Assembly (NCBI GenBank): GCA_910587555.1
Contig: CAJULV010000008.1
Span: forward strand, 33,815 to 97,814
Reading direction: 5' to 3'
Source: an uncultured Acetatifactor sp.
GTDB taxonomy: Bacteria; Bacillota; Clostridia; Lachnospirales; Lachnospiraceae
Length of the DNA stretch: 64,000 bases
Part shown: piece after piece, positions 1-9,679 of the stretch
Layout: the number at the start of each line of letters is the position of its first letter
How positions within the stretch are numbered: position 1 is the stretch's first letter
Position numbers and translations under genes: made by a program
The notes under the pieces: generated by a model
What the model saw: the letters and a program-made list of their open reading frames with translations, nothing else
Told to the model about the DNA's origin: nothing
Databases searched by the model: none

Positions 1-2
1 GG

Positions 3-620
3 CCTCTCTTCGGGAATGTACCGGATAAAATCTATAACCCCAAAAAAGCCGCGGAGCTGCAGCGCCCCATCCGGAAGAGAGAAGCGGAGGAGGGGGAAGC
101 GGTGATGGCGTTCGGGGAAGACGGCTGGATGGAGGAAGAGGAGCGGCGCAGGCAGGAGAAGCTGGCAAAGTATGAAGGAAGCCTGAAACTGCTTTTAGAG
201 GCATCCATGGCGTCAAAGGGCGGGGAGATTACCCTGGAAGCGCTGAGAGAAAATGTTTTGAAGGCTTCCGTAACGGAGGCTGCGGAGGAGAAGGATCCGG
301 CGGAAGACTCCGCCTACAGAATACTGCTTCCCAATGTGCAGATATTTAAGGAAATCATGGTGGAATTGCTCAAGGGAAGGGAAATCGACATGGAAGTTCT
401 GCGGGAGGAGCGGCGCAATTACATCGGCGAGGTTTCGGGAGGCTTTCAGCTGAATGAAATGCTCCTGAATCTTGCGGACACTTATGATATGCGGATCGGC
501 AAGGTTGAGGCCTATCGGATAGAGGACGGAAGGACGGTTCGCTTCGAGCATGTGCCTGATGAGACGGGAAGACGCAAAACGATTTGCTGTTCCAACGTGC
601 TGATCAGGGTCACGGCATGA
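3..620 (+). CDS. jetA: JetA-like condensin subunit, 3' part only
   Basis: The frame is open from the window edge through the ATG at 102 to the stop at 618-620, so this is the C-terminal part (about 206 residues) of a longer protein. It is charged and helical, with no catalytic motif visible. I assign it to the JetA family (a MukF/kleisin-like subunit of Wadjet-type SMC complexes) from its resemblance to Lachnospiraceae JetA C-termini and because it sits 48 bp before a JetB-like gene that overlaps a JetC ATPase. In such complexes the kleisin bridges the ATPase heads. The true start is outside the window. The context supports the role more strongly than the sequence alone. Confidence 0.7.
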   Translation, partial: PLFGNVPDKIYNPKKAAELQRPIRKREAEEGEAVMAFGEDGWMEEEERRRQEKLAKYEGSLKLLLEASMASKGGEITLEALRENVLKASVTEAAEEKDPAEDSAYRILLPNVQIFKEIMVELLKGREIDMEVLREERRNYIGEVSGGFQLNEMLLNLADTYDMRIGKVEAYRIEDGRTVRFEHVPDETGRRKTICCSNVLIRVTA

Positions 621-668
621 AGCCCGCAGGCAAATGCGCCGCGGGGACACAGGAATAGGAGACAGGTT

Positions 669-1511
669 ATGGCATATGAGCTGGAGGAAATCAGGACAAG
701 CCAGGAAATATTTTATTATCTACTGGAACATCACGAGCTGGGGGATGAACATCAGGAGCGTCTTTTTCGGGAGTATGCGGAAAACGAGCGGATTCAGAAC
801 CTGGTAAAATCCCAGGGGGAAGCTGCCCAGTGTGATATTGAGCGCTATGGGGATGTGATATACCTTATTCCCCGGGAGGATAATAGCTTTCTGGGATACT
901 CCAAGGCGCAGCTGAAGCAGCTTTTATGCAAATCAGGAGGTACGGACAGGGACTACTATCTGTCTCAGTTCGTCATTTTGACCCTGCTGGTGGAGTTTTA
1001 TGACGGCCAGGGCGCCACCAGCAAGACGAGAGACTACATGCGCGTAGGCGAATTGCAGAACTGCATTTCCGCCAGGCTGAAGGAAGGGGCGGAGCGGGCG
1101 GATGAAGGGCTGGAGGAGGTCCAGGGGATTGCCTTTTCCGACATGGCGGAAGCATATGAGGCGCTGCGCTCTGACGAGAAAGGCTCCCGGGCCAAAACCA
1201 CCAAGGAGGGTTTTCTGTATCATATCCTGAATTTTCTGCAGAAACAGGGGCTGATTGAATATGTGGAAGAGGACGAGATGATTAAGACGACAAAGAAGCT
1301 GGACCAGTTCATGGACTGGAATCTCTTAAACCAGAACCATTTCCAGAGAGTGAGGAGAGTGCTGGAAGAGAACGCTTCTGAGGCATTGAAGGCACGGGCG
1401 GAGGGAAACCTGCCGGAGAATACGGGGAAGAAGGAAAAGGCAAAGAAACAGGCAAAGAAACAGGCAGCCCGCGGAAACGGGCAGATGGGAGCAGGATTTG
1501 AGCAAAATTAA
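669..1511 (+). CDS. jetB: JetB-like (DUF6063-type) condensin accessory subunit
   Basis: The product is a 280-residue soluble protein with an AGGAGA ribosome binding site 7 nt before the ATG. It begins with a helical segment (ELEEIRTSQEIFYYLLEHHE), has a winged-helix-like middle, and ends in a Lys/Ala-rich tail around residues 255-275 (KKEKAKKQAKKQAARGNG). Size, position between JetA and JetC, and overall look fit the MukE/JetB-type subunit that clamps the kleisin onto the SMC heads. In Clostridia this member is usually catalogued as DUF6063. Its last 14 nt overlap the start of the JetC gene, which implies translational coupling and balanced subunit amounts. There are no enzyme motifs. Confidence 0.75.
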   Translation: MAYELEEIRTSQEIFYYLLEHHELGDEHQERLFREYAENERIQNLVKSQGEAAQCDIERYGDVIYLIPREDNSFLGYSKAQLKQLLCKSGGTDRDYYLSQFVILTLLVEFYDGQGATSKTRDYMRVGELQNCISARLKEGAERADEGLEEVQGIAFSDMAEAYEALRSDEKGSRAKTTKEGFLYHILNFLQKQGLIEYVEEDEMIKTTKKLDQFMDWNLLNQNHFQRVRRVLEENASEALKARAEGNLPENTGKKEKAKKQAKKQAARGNGQMGAGFEQN

Positions 1512-4500
1512 CGCAGTCCGTCTGATTAATCTGAATTACAACAACAATTCCATCCGTATCAGCGATGAGACTTTCCGGTTTAACGGGGAAAGTACATTGC
1601 TGTCCCTCCGGAACGGCGGCGGGAAATCGGTCCTGGTGCAGATGATGATGGCTCCTTTTGTCCACAGGCGTTACCAGAATGCAAAGGACCGTCCGTTTGC
1701 CGGCTATTTTACCACCAATAAGCCCACGTTTATCCTGGTGGAGTGGAAGCTGGACCAGGGGGCAGGCTATGTGCTGACGGGGATGATGGTCCGCAGAAGC
1801 CAGGAGATTGACGAAGCGCATCAGGATGAATTGGAAATTGTTAATTTTATATCGGAATACAAAGAACAATGCCAGCAGGATATTGCCCATCTCCCGGTGG
1901 TGGAGAAGACGAAAAAAGACATCACGCTGAAGGGCTTTGCAGCCTGCAGGCAGCTGTTTGAAATCTGGAAGCGGGAGAGACGGGTTCCTTTTTTCTATTA
2001 TGACATGGATAACGCATCCCAGTCCAGGCAGTATTTCAGCAAGCTGGCGGAATATCAGATCCATTACAAGGAGTGGGAGGGCATCATCAAGAAGGTCAAC
2101 CTGAAGGAATCCGGCCTGTCGGATCTGTTTGCCGACTGCAGGGATGAAAAAGGGCTGGTGGAAAAGTGGTTCCTGGAGGCGGTGGAGAACAAGCTGAATC
2201 AGGACAGGAACCGGATGAAGGAATTCCAGGACATTATGGAGAAGTACACCGGGCAGTATAAGGATAACCGCTCCAAAATCCAGCGCAGGGATACCATCCG
2301 CGCTTTCGGGCAGGAGGCCGGGCAGGTGCGTGAAACGGCGCTCTATTACCGGGACGTGACTGGGAAGCTGGAGGGACAGAAGGGCAGGATAGCGGATTTC
2401 ATTTACAGACTGCATGAACTGGAGAACCGGGAGCGGGCCAACGCGGAGATGGCCGGGCGGCAGATGGAGGAGCTGGAAAGACAGATCAATGCGCTGGAAT
2501 ACGAGAAGCTGTCCGGTGAGTTTTACGATATAGCGGACAGGGAAAGAGATTCCTGCGTCAATCTGGAAATGCTGCGAATGGAGGAGGAAGCGCTTGTCCG
2601 GAAGCGGGAGGACATTCTGTACGGGATTCATGCGCTGGCATGCGCCAGGCAGCAGGAGAATCTGGAAGAATGCGGCCGGGAAAGGGAGCAGGAACTGCAG
2701 CGCCTGGAATTGTGCCGGGAAAAACAGGAGCATCTGGAGCCGGAGAGAATGCGGCTTGGATGGCTGCTCAGGCAGTATTATGACGGCCTTCGGGGGCGCC
2801 ATGAGGAGGAGCGGGACAGGCACTGCGAGTCCGTGGCACGTTTGGAACAGGGAAAGGAAGATTCACGCAGAAAGCTGGAGGAACTGCAGGAGAGCGCAGA
2901 CATGCTGATACGGCGCTGCAGTGCGCTGGACGCCCGGATGAGGATGTTCGACAGGACGGAGGAGCAATACAACCAGGACCATGGAGAGGAATGGAGCCGG
3001 AATATTCTTGGGGAATATGAGCCGGGCGCGCTGCAGATTGCCCGGTCGGAATATGAAAAGAAGCTGACAGCGGACGAGCGTGCAAGAACGGACGCAAAAA
3101 AAGCGGCGGAGCAGTGTAGGGAACAGGCGAGGAGCCTGCGGCGGCTGGTAGAGGATAAGGTGTCCGGGAGAGGGAAACTGGAATCCGCCGCGGCGGAAAG
3201 CAAAGCGAAGCTGCAGGATTTTGAGAGGGAGCTTTCGGAACGGGGAATCATTCTGCGGTATTTGGGGACGGGCCGGGAGGACGTCTTTGACACGGAAAAG
3301 ATTTTGGACGCGGTCCGTCGTAAGCTCCAGGATACGGACATGGTCCGGCAGGGGCTGGAGAAGGAAGCGGACGCCCTGGAGAAGGAGTACCGGAAGATGG
3401 CTCAGGGACAGGTGCTGGAACTGTCTGAGACGTTCAGGGGGCTGCTGGAGGAAGCGGGGATTCATTTCGTATACGGTATGGAATGGCTGCAGAAGAACGG
3501 GTTTTCGCTTCGGCAGAATCAGCGGCTTGTGGCCGAACAGCCCTTTTTGCCTTATTCCCTGATTCTGTCAGGGGAGGAGCTGGATAGGCTTTCAGGTCTG
3601 GCGGAGCAGGTTTATACTTCTTCGCCGGTACCCATTCTGCGTAGGGAGGATCTGGAGCAGGCGGGGACGGAAACCGCGGGAACCCTTCATTTGCTTGGAA
3701 AAGTACATTTTTATATATGGTTTAACGATAATCTGCTGGACGAAGAGAAGCTGAAGGAGATGTTGGAGGTACAGGAGGCACGGATCCGAAAGCTTCGCGG
3801 TAAGATTGATACGAAGAAGGCGGAGTATACGGAATATATCGGTCACCAGGAGAAAATCAGGGGGCAGAAGGTGTCCAGGGGCGCTTACGAGGGGGTGAAG
3901 GAGGAAATTGCCTCCCAGGAGAGGGAACTAGCCGACCTGGAACAGGAGATAATAAAAAAGCGGGAGGAACTGGACTCGCTGGAGGCGCGCAGGGAGGAGG
4001 CGGAACGGCAGGCGGCGCAGCTGGAGAAGGAGATTCTGTACCAGCACGGAAGGCTTGTGGATTTCGACAGATTCTGCAGCAGCTATGGGGAGTACCGGGA
4101 GAACTGCCGCCTGCTGGAGAAGGCGCAGAAGGAGCAGGAGCGGAGCCTGAACCTCCGAAAGCTGGAACTGGAGAAAACCGCAAAACTGGAGCAGGAACTG
4201 GAAACGGAGCAGAACCGTCTGACGGCGCTGGAGTGGGAGCTGAAAAGCTGCATGGAAAAGTGTTTGAAATACCGTCAGTATCCGCAGCCGGAGGAGAAGG
4301 CGGTGGAAGCCGTATCAGAGCGGAGTCTGCCGGATGCGCCCCTTTCACAGGAGCAGGCCGGGGAGGCGGAAATTCGTTATGAGGTTATCACCGGCGGAAT
4401 CGGCGCGGAGCAGCGGGAATTGGAGCAGCGGGTGGAGAAGGCGCAGAAGCGGTATGAAAAGGCGCTGGAGGAATTGAAAGCCCTGGCCGGAAAATACGTC

Positions 4501-5940
4501 CTGGAGGAAAAGGACTGGCTTCAGGTCCGCTATGATCGAAAGGAAGAGAGTCACCAGGAGAAGCTTCTGGAGGAGCAGGACAGAAAGCTGGGCATACAGG
4601 GTACGCTGATCCATGAGGAGGAAATCCGGTGTGCGCTGCGGAAACAGGAAAAAGAGGCAAAGCTTTCTCGGATAAGGGAGCGCTGCGGAAAGGATGCGCC
4701 GGCCCCAAGGGAAACCATCAAGACCATCCGCTTTGAGGATGCAATCCGGAAGCTGGAATACGAGAAGGATGAGTCCTCAAAGGAGGAAAAGCGGATTCTG
4801 AAAAAACTTCAGGGCTACGAGGGCAATCTGGCGGCCCTGGCGGAGTATGAGGACTTTGCCCGCGGGGAAGCGGCAGAATGGGAGATGGATCTGGCTGCCA
4901 TGGACGGAAAGGAACTGACAAAGCTGAAAGGTATCCTGGTTCGGGATTATAACGGCTATACCGAGGCACGCAGGGAGGCCAGGACGGCGCTGGAGCGGAT
5001 GCTGAACCGGATGGTCCGGACGGAGGCTTTTGCGGAGGAATTCTATCAGAAGCCCCTGGAGGCCATGCTGCAGCTGACGGAAGATGCGGAGCAGGTGCTG
5101 AGACAGCTAGAAACCACGGTAGCCTCCTATGACAGCCTGATGGAGAAGCTGCAGGTAGACATCTCCATGGTGGAGAAGGAAAAGGCGAAGATCGTGGAAC
5201 TGGTGGGGGATTATCTGAAGGAAGTGGACGATAATCTGAATAAAATAGATCGTAATTCCACTATAACCGTGCGGGAGCGTCCGGTGAAAATGCTGAGGAT
5301 GGATCTGCCGGACTGGATGGAAAATGAGAATCTTTACCGGCTGCGTCTCCAGGATTACATCGACGATGTGACGGCAAGGGGAATTGCCCTGCTGGAGGAG
5401 AACCGGAACCTGCAGGAGTTCCTGGGTGCCCGTATGACCACCAAGGGGCTTTATGACGGCGTTGTAGGCATCGGGAATGTGCAGATACGGCTGTATAAAA
5501 TCGAAGCGCAGAGGGAATATCCCATCACCTGGGCGGATGTGGCGAAAAACTCCGGCGGCGAGGGCTTTTTATCGGCGTTTGTAATCCTTTCCGCGCTGCT
5601 GTACTATATGAGGAAGGATGATTCGGATATCTTTGCGGACAGAAACGAGGGGAAGGTCCTGCTCATGGACAATCCCTTTGCCCAGACCAATGCCTCCCAT
5701 CTGCTGAAGCCGCTGATGGATATGGCAAAGAAGGCGAATACCCAGCTCATCTGCCTGTCCGGCCTGGGCGGTGAGTCCATTTACAATTGTTTTGACAATA
5801 TTTATGTGCTGACGCTGATTTCCGCCAACCTGCGCAATGACATGCAGTACCTGAAAGCGGAGCGTATGAGGGGATCTGAGGAGGAGACCGTGCTGGCGTC
5901 CCGGATTGAAGTCATGGAGCAGCAGGAATTTGTATTCTGA
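1498..5940 (+). CDS. jetC: JetC-like SMC/MukB-type ATPase
   Basis: The product is a 1480-residue SMC-like ATPase. A Walker A motif (LRNGGGKS, residues about 37-44) sits near the N-terminus. Two long Glu/Lys/Arg-rich coiled-coil stretches span roughly 260-620 and 740-1200, around a less charged hinge-like region near 640-740. The ABC signature (SGGEG, about 1351) and Walker B (LLMDNPF, about 1387) are at the C-terminus. The start is TTG at 1498, chosen because GGGAG lies 6 nt upstream and no ATG occurs before the Walker A region; it overlaps the previous gene by 14 nt. Wadjet complexes extrude DNA loops, and a JetD nuclease then cuts small circular plasmids. The residue after the Walker B aspartate is Asn, not the usual catalytic Glu. 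A plain MksB-type chromosome condensin is the alternative. Confidence 0.85.
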   Translation: MSKINAVRLINLNYNNNSIRISDETFRFNGESTLLSLRNGGGKSVLVQMMMAPFVHRRYQNAKDRPFAGYFTTNKPTFILVEWKLDQGAGYVLTGMMVRRSQEIDEAHQDELEIVNFISEYKEQCQQDIAHLPVVEKTKKDITLKGFAACRQLFEIWKRERRVPFFYYDMDNASQSRQYFSKLAEYQIHYKEWEGIIKKVNLKESGLSDLFADCRDEKGLVEKWFLEAVENKLNQDRNRMKEFQDIMEKYTGQYKDNRSKIQRRDTIRAFGQEAGQVRETALYYRDVTGKLEGQKGRIADFIYRLHELENRERANAEMAGRQMEELERQINALEYEKLSGEFYDIADRERDSCVNLEMLRMEEEALVRKREDILYGIHALACARQQENLEECGREREQELQRLELCREKQEHLEPERMRLGWLLRQYYDGLRGRHEEERDRHCESVARLEQGKEDSRRKLEELQESADMLIRRCSALDARMRMFDRTEEQYNQDHGEEWSRNILGEYEPGALQIARSEYEKKLTADERARTDAKKAAEQCREQARSLRRLVEDKVSGRGKLESAAAESKAKLQDFERELSERGIILRYLGTGREDVFDTEKILDAVRRKLQDTDMVRQGLEKEADALEKEYRKMAQGQVLELSETFRGLLEEAGIHFVYGMEWLQKNGFSLRQNQRLVAEQPFLPYSLILSGEELDRLSGLAEQVYTSSPVPILRREDLEQAGTETAGTLHLLGKVHFYIWFNDNLLDEEKLKEMLEVQEARIRKLRGKIDTKKAEYTEYIGHQEKIRGQKVSRGAYEGVKEEIASQERELADLEQEIIKKREELDSLEARREEAERQAAQLEKEILYQHGRLVDFDRFCSSYGEYRENCRLLEKAQKEQERSLNLRKLELEKTAKLEQELETEQNRLTALEWELKSCMEKCLKYRQYPQPEEKAVEAVSERSLPDAPLSQEQAGEAEIRYEVITGGIGAEQRELEQRVEKAQKRYEKALEELKALAGKYVLEEKDWLQVRYDRKEESHQEKLLEEQDRKLGIQGTLIHEEEIRCALRKQEKEAKLSRIRERCGKDAPAPRETIKTIRFEDAIRKLEYEKDESSKEEKRILKKLQGYEGNLAALAEYEDFARGEAAEWEMDLAAMDGKELTKLKGILVRDYNGYTEARREARTALERMLNRMVRTEAFAEEFYQKPLEAMLQLTEDAEQVLRQLETTVASYDSLMEKLQVDISMVEKEKAKIVELVGDYLKEVDDNLNKIDRNSTITVRERPVKMLRMDLPDWMENENLYRLRLQDYIDDVTARGIALLEENRNLQEFLGARMTTKGLYDGVVGIGNVQIRLYKIEAQREYPITWADVAKNSGGEGFLSAFVILSALLYYMRKDDSDIFADRNEGKVLLMDNPFAQTNASHLLKPLMDMAKKANTQLICLSGLGGESIYNCFDNIYVLTLISANLRNDMQYLKAERMRGSEEETVLASRIEVMEQQEFVF

Positions 5941-6008
5941 GTTGACCGTGCGGCAGCAGAGAGGACGCGGTACGGTATGGAGTGTCCGGAGGGATTAGGA
6001 GGACAGGA

Positions 6009-6632
6009 ATGAATAACTATGTCACATATTTGGAGGAAACCCTGCCGCAGAAGGACAGCCTGAAGCTGGTAAAGACGGAGGCGAAAAAATTTTACCAGTC
6101 AAATCCGCCGGAGGAATGCCTGGAGATGGGATATACGCTGTACGGATCGGAAAATTTCCAGATACAGGAGATCGGCGTGTTTCTTCTGGGATACTGTGCC
6201 CATGCATTTCCGGATGCCCAGGTATTCTTACGGGATAAGGTGAGCCTTCACAAGAACTGGAAGGTACAGGAAATCCTGGCAATGGCATTTGACAGCCACT
6301 GTAAGATGATCGGTTACGAACAGGCGCTTCCTCTTATCAGAGAGTGGATGGAAAGCGATAATGCAAATGTGCGCAGGGCTGCGTCAGAGGGGCTGAGGGT
6401 GTGGACAGGACGGCCTTATTTTAAGGAAAACCCGGGTATTGCCGTTGAGATCCTGGCGTCCCGCAGGGAGGATGCCAGTGAGAAGGTACGCAAATCCGTG
6501 GGCAATGCCCTGCGTGACATCAGCCGGAAGCATCCGCAGCTGGTGGCGGCGGAACTGGCGAAATGGGATTTGTCTTCCAGGAAGGTGCAGGAGGTGTATC
6601 AGCTGGCGGGGAAATATTTATATGTAAAATAA
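6009..6632 (+). CDS. HEAT-repeat DNA alkylation repair (AlkD-like) protein
   Basis: The product is a 207-residue all-helical protein built of short HEAT-like repeats. Recognisable blocks are NWKVQEILAMAFD (about 81-93), NVRRAASEGLRVW (about 120-132) and VRKSVGNALRDISRK (about 160-174). These match the PF08713 family, whose AlkD members are DNA glycosylases that remove bulky N3/N7-alkylated purines without base flipping; many relatives have no tested activity. ATG 6009 is preferred over an upstream in-frame GTG (5982) because AGGAGG lies 6 nt before it. The gene follows the JetC gene by 68 bp on the same strand with no terminator seen, so co-transcription is possible. It is not a JetD-type nuclease. 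Confidence 0.8.
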   Translation: MNNYVTYLEETLPQKDSLKLVKTEAKKFYQSNPPEECLEMGYTLYGSENFQIQEIGVFLLGYCAHAFPDAQVFLRDKVSLHKNWKVQEILAMAFDSHCKMIGYEQALPLIREWMESDNANVRRAASEGLRVWTGRPYFKENPGIAVEILASRREDASEKVRKSVGNALRDISRKHPQLVAAELAKWDLSSRKVQEVYQLAGKYLYVK

Positions 6633-6666
6633 GACTTTGTCTATTTTGTTTTGGGGAAAGAAACAA

Positions 6667-6695
6667 GTGACAGACCGGACGAGTCCGTGTATAAT
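6667..6695 (+). promoter_or_regulatory. Sigma-A promoter for the MATE pair
   Basis: GTGACA (6667-6672), a 17-nt spacer and TATAAT (6690-6695) lie about 30 nt before the first MATE gene. The spacer contains a small inverted repeat (CGGAC-GAG-TCCG). No upstream regulator gene is linked. Confidence 0.75.
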
Positions 6696-6725
6696 GGACT
6701 GTAAATAAACGCGAGGTGAAAATAG

Positions 6726-8102
6726 ATGGAAATGCTGAAGAAGTTTTTTGCGCCGGTGGACATGACGGAGGGTTCTCCCTGGAAAAAAATCGTGTTCTTT
6801 ACGGTACCCATGCTGGTGGGGAACATTGCCCAGCAGCTCTACAACACGGTGGACAGCGTGGTGGTGGGCAACTATGTGGGCGACAATGCCCTGGCGGCTG
6901 TGGGGAGTGCGGGTCCGATCCTGAACCTGCTGCTGGTACTGTTCGTAGGTATCAGTGTGGGCGCGGGTATTATCGTGTCCCAGTATTTCGGGGCAAAGGA
7001 ACGGGAGAAGCTGTCGGGCACGATTGGGAACTGCATTACGCTGACGGCTGTGGCTACCATATTCGTGATGGTGGTGGCCTCTTTGGTGTCAAGGCCCCTG
7101 TTGGAACTGCTGGATACGCCGGAATCCATTATTGACTGGTGCCAGTCCTACCTGCTGATTCTGTTCATCGGATCTGCCGGACTGGCATTTTATAACATAT
7201 TGAGCGGTATCCTGCGGGGACTGGGGGATTCCATGTCCGCTTTGGCATATTTGCTGGTATCTACGGTACTCAATATTGTTCTGGATCTGGTATTTGTGGC
7301 AAAACTGGATATGGGTGTCAGCGGTGTTGCCCTGGCCACGGTGATTGCCCAGCTGATATCCGCCCTGCTGTGCTTTCTGCGGCTGAGTAAGATGGTGGAT
7401 CTGTTCGACATGAAGCCCCGTTATCTGAAGCTGGAGAAACACCACGCCCTGAAGATTATCCGGCTTGGCCTTCCCTCGGGTATCACCCAGGCTATCTTCT
7501 CCATGGCAATGATCGTGGTGCAGTCTCTGACCAACAGCTTTGGAGAGATGTTTATTGCGGCCAATGTCATCATCATGCGCGTGGACGGGTTTGCCATGAT
7601 GCCCAATTTCTCTTTCGGTACGGCTATGACTACATATGCCGGACAGAACGTGGGAGCCAGGATGTACGACAGGGTGGAGAAGGGCGCGAAGCAGGGGACA
7701 CTGATTGCAATGGGGGTATCTGCCATACTGACCTCCCTGATACTGGTATTCGGCAAGGCGCTGATGGGAATTTTCACCAAGACACCGGAGCTGGTGGACT
7801 TAAGCCGGTATATGATGGGTATTCTGGCGGTGGGCTATGTGGCTATGGCAGTGACCCAGAGCCTGTCCGGCGTCATGCGCGGTGCGGGGGATACAGTGAC
7901 ACCCATGTGGATATCTATCGTCACCACCATTTTTATCCGTGTACCGGTGGCCTATGGAATCGCGTTTCTGACCAGATCGGCGGCGTTTCCGGGAGGGCGT
8001 CAGGAGTGTATCTTCATTTCCCTGCTGAGTTCCTGGGTGGCAGGCGCGCTGATTACGTTTTTCTTCTATAAGAGAGGGAAGTGGAAAGAGAAGGCGGTAT
8101 AG
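6726..8102 (+). CDS. MATE family efflux transporter (first of two)
   Basis: The product is a 458-residue polytopic membrane protein of the usual MATE length, expected to have 12 membrane helices and to export cationic drugs or metabolites using a Na+ or H+ gradient. The N-terminal block PMLVGNIAQQLYNTVDSVVVG (in two pieces: PMLVGNIAQQ and YNTVDSVVVG) and a repeat-like block after the midpoint (RLGLPSGITQAIFSM) are typical of the two MatE halves. AGGTG precedes the ATG by 7-8 nt. It heads a two-gene unit with its own promoter; the second MATE starts 21 bp after the stop. The substrate cannot be read from the sequence. Confidence 0.93.
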   Translation: MEMLKKFFAPVDMTEGSPWKKIVFFTVPMLVGNIAQQLYNTVDSVVVGNYVGDNALAAVGSAGPILNLLLVLFVGISVGAGIIVSQYFGAKEREKLSGTIGNCITLTAVATIFVMVVASLVSRPLLELLDTPESIIDWCQSYLLILFIGSAGLAFYNILSGILRGLGDSMSALAYLLVSTVLNIVLDLVFVAKLDMGVSGVALATVIAQLISALLCFLRLSKMVDLFDMKPRYLKLEKHHALKIIRLGLPSGITQAIFSMAMIVVQSLTNSFGEMFIAANVIIMRVDGFAMMPNFSFGTAMTTYAGQNVGARMYDRVEKGAKQGTLIAMGVSAILTSLILVFGKALMGIFTKTPELVDLSRYMMGILAVGYVAMAVTQSLSGVMRGAGDTVTPMWISIVTTIFIRVPVAYGIAFLTRSAAFPGGRQECIFISLLSSWVAGALITFFFYKRGKWKEKAV

Positions 8103-8123
8103 GAAGCGGAACGGGAGATAAAT

Positions 8124-9521
8124 ATGCGTCATGAAATGTCATATGAGGAAAAATACAAGATGATGGTGGAAACCCCGGTCAACAGGCTGATTCCCAGGCT
8201 GGCGGTGCCCACGATTATCAGCATGCTGATAACGTCTGTCTACAATATGGCGGACACCTTTTTTGTGAGCCGGCTGAGTACCAGCGCTTCCGGGGCGGTG
8301 GGCGTGAATTTTTCCCTGATGGCCATGATCCAGGCCATCGGCTTTACCCTGGGGATGGGAAGCGGCAATTACATGTCCCGCATGCTGGGGGAGAAGGCGG
8401 ACGATAAGGCACAGAGGGCCTGTTCCACGGCTGTGTACACTGCTTTTGTATTCGGGCTGATGCTGGCGGTATTCGGTGTATGGAATATTGACGCCCTGGT
8501 GCGTGTGCTGGGGGCCACGGAGACGATTGCGCCCTTTGCCAGGGATTACGGGCGTTATATACTGATTGCCGCGCCCTATATGACGGTGTCGTTTGTGTTC
8601 AACAATCATCTGCGGGCGCAGGGAAACGCAGCGCTGTCCATGATGGGGATTACCGCGGGGGGCGTGCTGAATGTGGTGCTGGATCCCATACTGATATTCG
8701 GGTTTGGGATGGGCATTTCAGGAGCGGCCATTGCCACGATAATCAGCCAGTTTATCAGTTTTCTGATCCTTGCCCTGCTGGTGGTCCGTTCCGGCAATGT
8801 GCTGAAGCCCCACCCGAAATTTCTTACCGTGAGATGGTGGGTGTTCCGGGAAATCCTGTCAGCCGGAATGCCTACGCTGGGACGGCAGGGGCTGGCAAGC
8901 CTGGCTTCCGTGCTTTTGAACGTGGCGGCTTCCGGCTTCGGGGATGCGGCTGTGGCGGCCATGTCCATCGTCACCAGGATAATGATGTTCATCAATTCGG
9001 CACTGATAGGATTCGGGCAGGGTTTTCAGCCAGTGTGCGGTTTTAATTTCGGCGCAAAGCGGTACGGCCGGGTGCTGGAGGCGTACTTTTTTTGCCGAAA
9101 GGTTGCCTTTGTGTTCCTGCTGGCTATGGCGGTGATTATGTTTGCGGTTTCCACGCCGATTATGAGGCTGTTCAGGAAGGAGGATGCGGAGGTAATACGG
9201 ATAGGGTCCAAGGCGCTGAAGATGCAGTGCCTGCTGTTGCCGGTTCAGTCCTTTACCATCATCGGCAACATGCTGACCCAGTCCATCGGATACAGCTTTC
9301 GCGCCACGTTGACAGCCATCGGGAAGCAGGGGCTGTTTTTCATTCCGGCGATCCTGATTTTACCGGGGCATCTGGGAATTCTGGGACTGCAGTTGTCACA
9401 GCCCATCGCGGATTTGCTGACCTTTATCCTGACACAGGCAATTGTGGTGATGGTGGTGAAAGAATTGAAGGAAATGCAAAAAATTCCGGCTGTGGGTCCG
9501 GGCACGCTGAAGGGCACCTAA
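8124..9521 (+). CDS. MATE family efflux transporter (second of two)
   Basis: The product is a 465-residue MATE protein with 12 predicted membrane segments (N-terminal block LAVPTIISMLITSVYNMADT in the usual place). It differs from its upstream neighbour, so the pair is not a recent tandem copy. The gap of 21 bp and GGGAG before the ATG suggest the two are co-transcribed and could act as two separate pumps or as partners. A nearby in-frame ATG at 8136 is an alternative start. The substrate is unknown. Confidence 0.92.
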   Translation: MRHEMSYEEKYKMMVETPVNRLIPRLAVPTIISMLITSVYNMADTFFVSRLSTSASGAVGVNFSLMAMIQAIGFTLGMGSGNYMSRMLGEKADDKAQRACSTAVYTAFVFGLMLAVFGVWNIDALVRVLGATETIAPFARDYGRYILIAAPYMTVSFVFNNHLRAQGNAALSMMGITAGGVLNVVLDPILIFGFGMGISGAAIATIISQFISFLILALLVVRSGNVLKPHPKFLTVRWWVFREILSAGMPTLGRQGLASLASVLLNVAASGFGDAAVAAMSIVTRIMMFINSALIGFGQGFQPVCGFNFGAKRYGRVLEAYFFCRKVAFVFLLAMAVIMFAVSTPIMRLFRKEDAEVIRIGSKALKMQCLLLPVQSFTIIGNMLTQSIGYSFRATLTAIGKQGLFFIPAILILPGHLGILGLQLSQPIADLLTFILTQAIVVMVVKELKEMQKIPAVGPGTLKGT

Positions 9522-9679
9522 CCTGACGAATATATTCGCAAAACCTGCGTTTACGCGCTTCGGCGCCTGCTTGAGCATCCGCATTATGCGTATTGGGGAG
9601 CGGATTGCCGATCTGGCGGCTGTGGCGGAAAATTTTTATGGGAACAGACAGGAGATGGACGGTTCCGACGGGGAGATAT

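Noticed and set aside
1309..2823. 504-codon open frame on the minus strand
   Set aside because: It lies wholly antisense to the JetB/JetC genes, has no ribosome binding site and reads as low-complexity Leu/Pro/His sequence typical of antisense frames of GC-rich genes.
6009..6632. Fourth condensin component JetD
   Set aside because: The product is all-helical HEAT-type with alkylation-repair motifs; no TOPRIM acidic motif is present.
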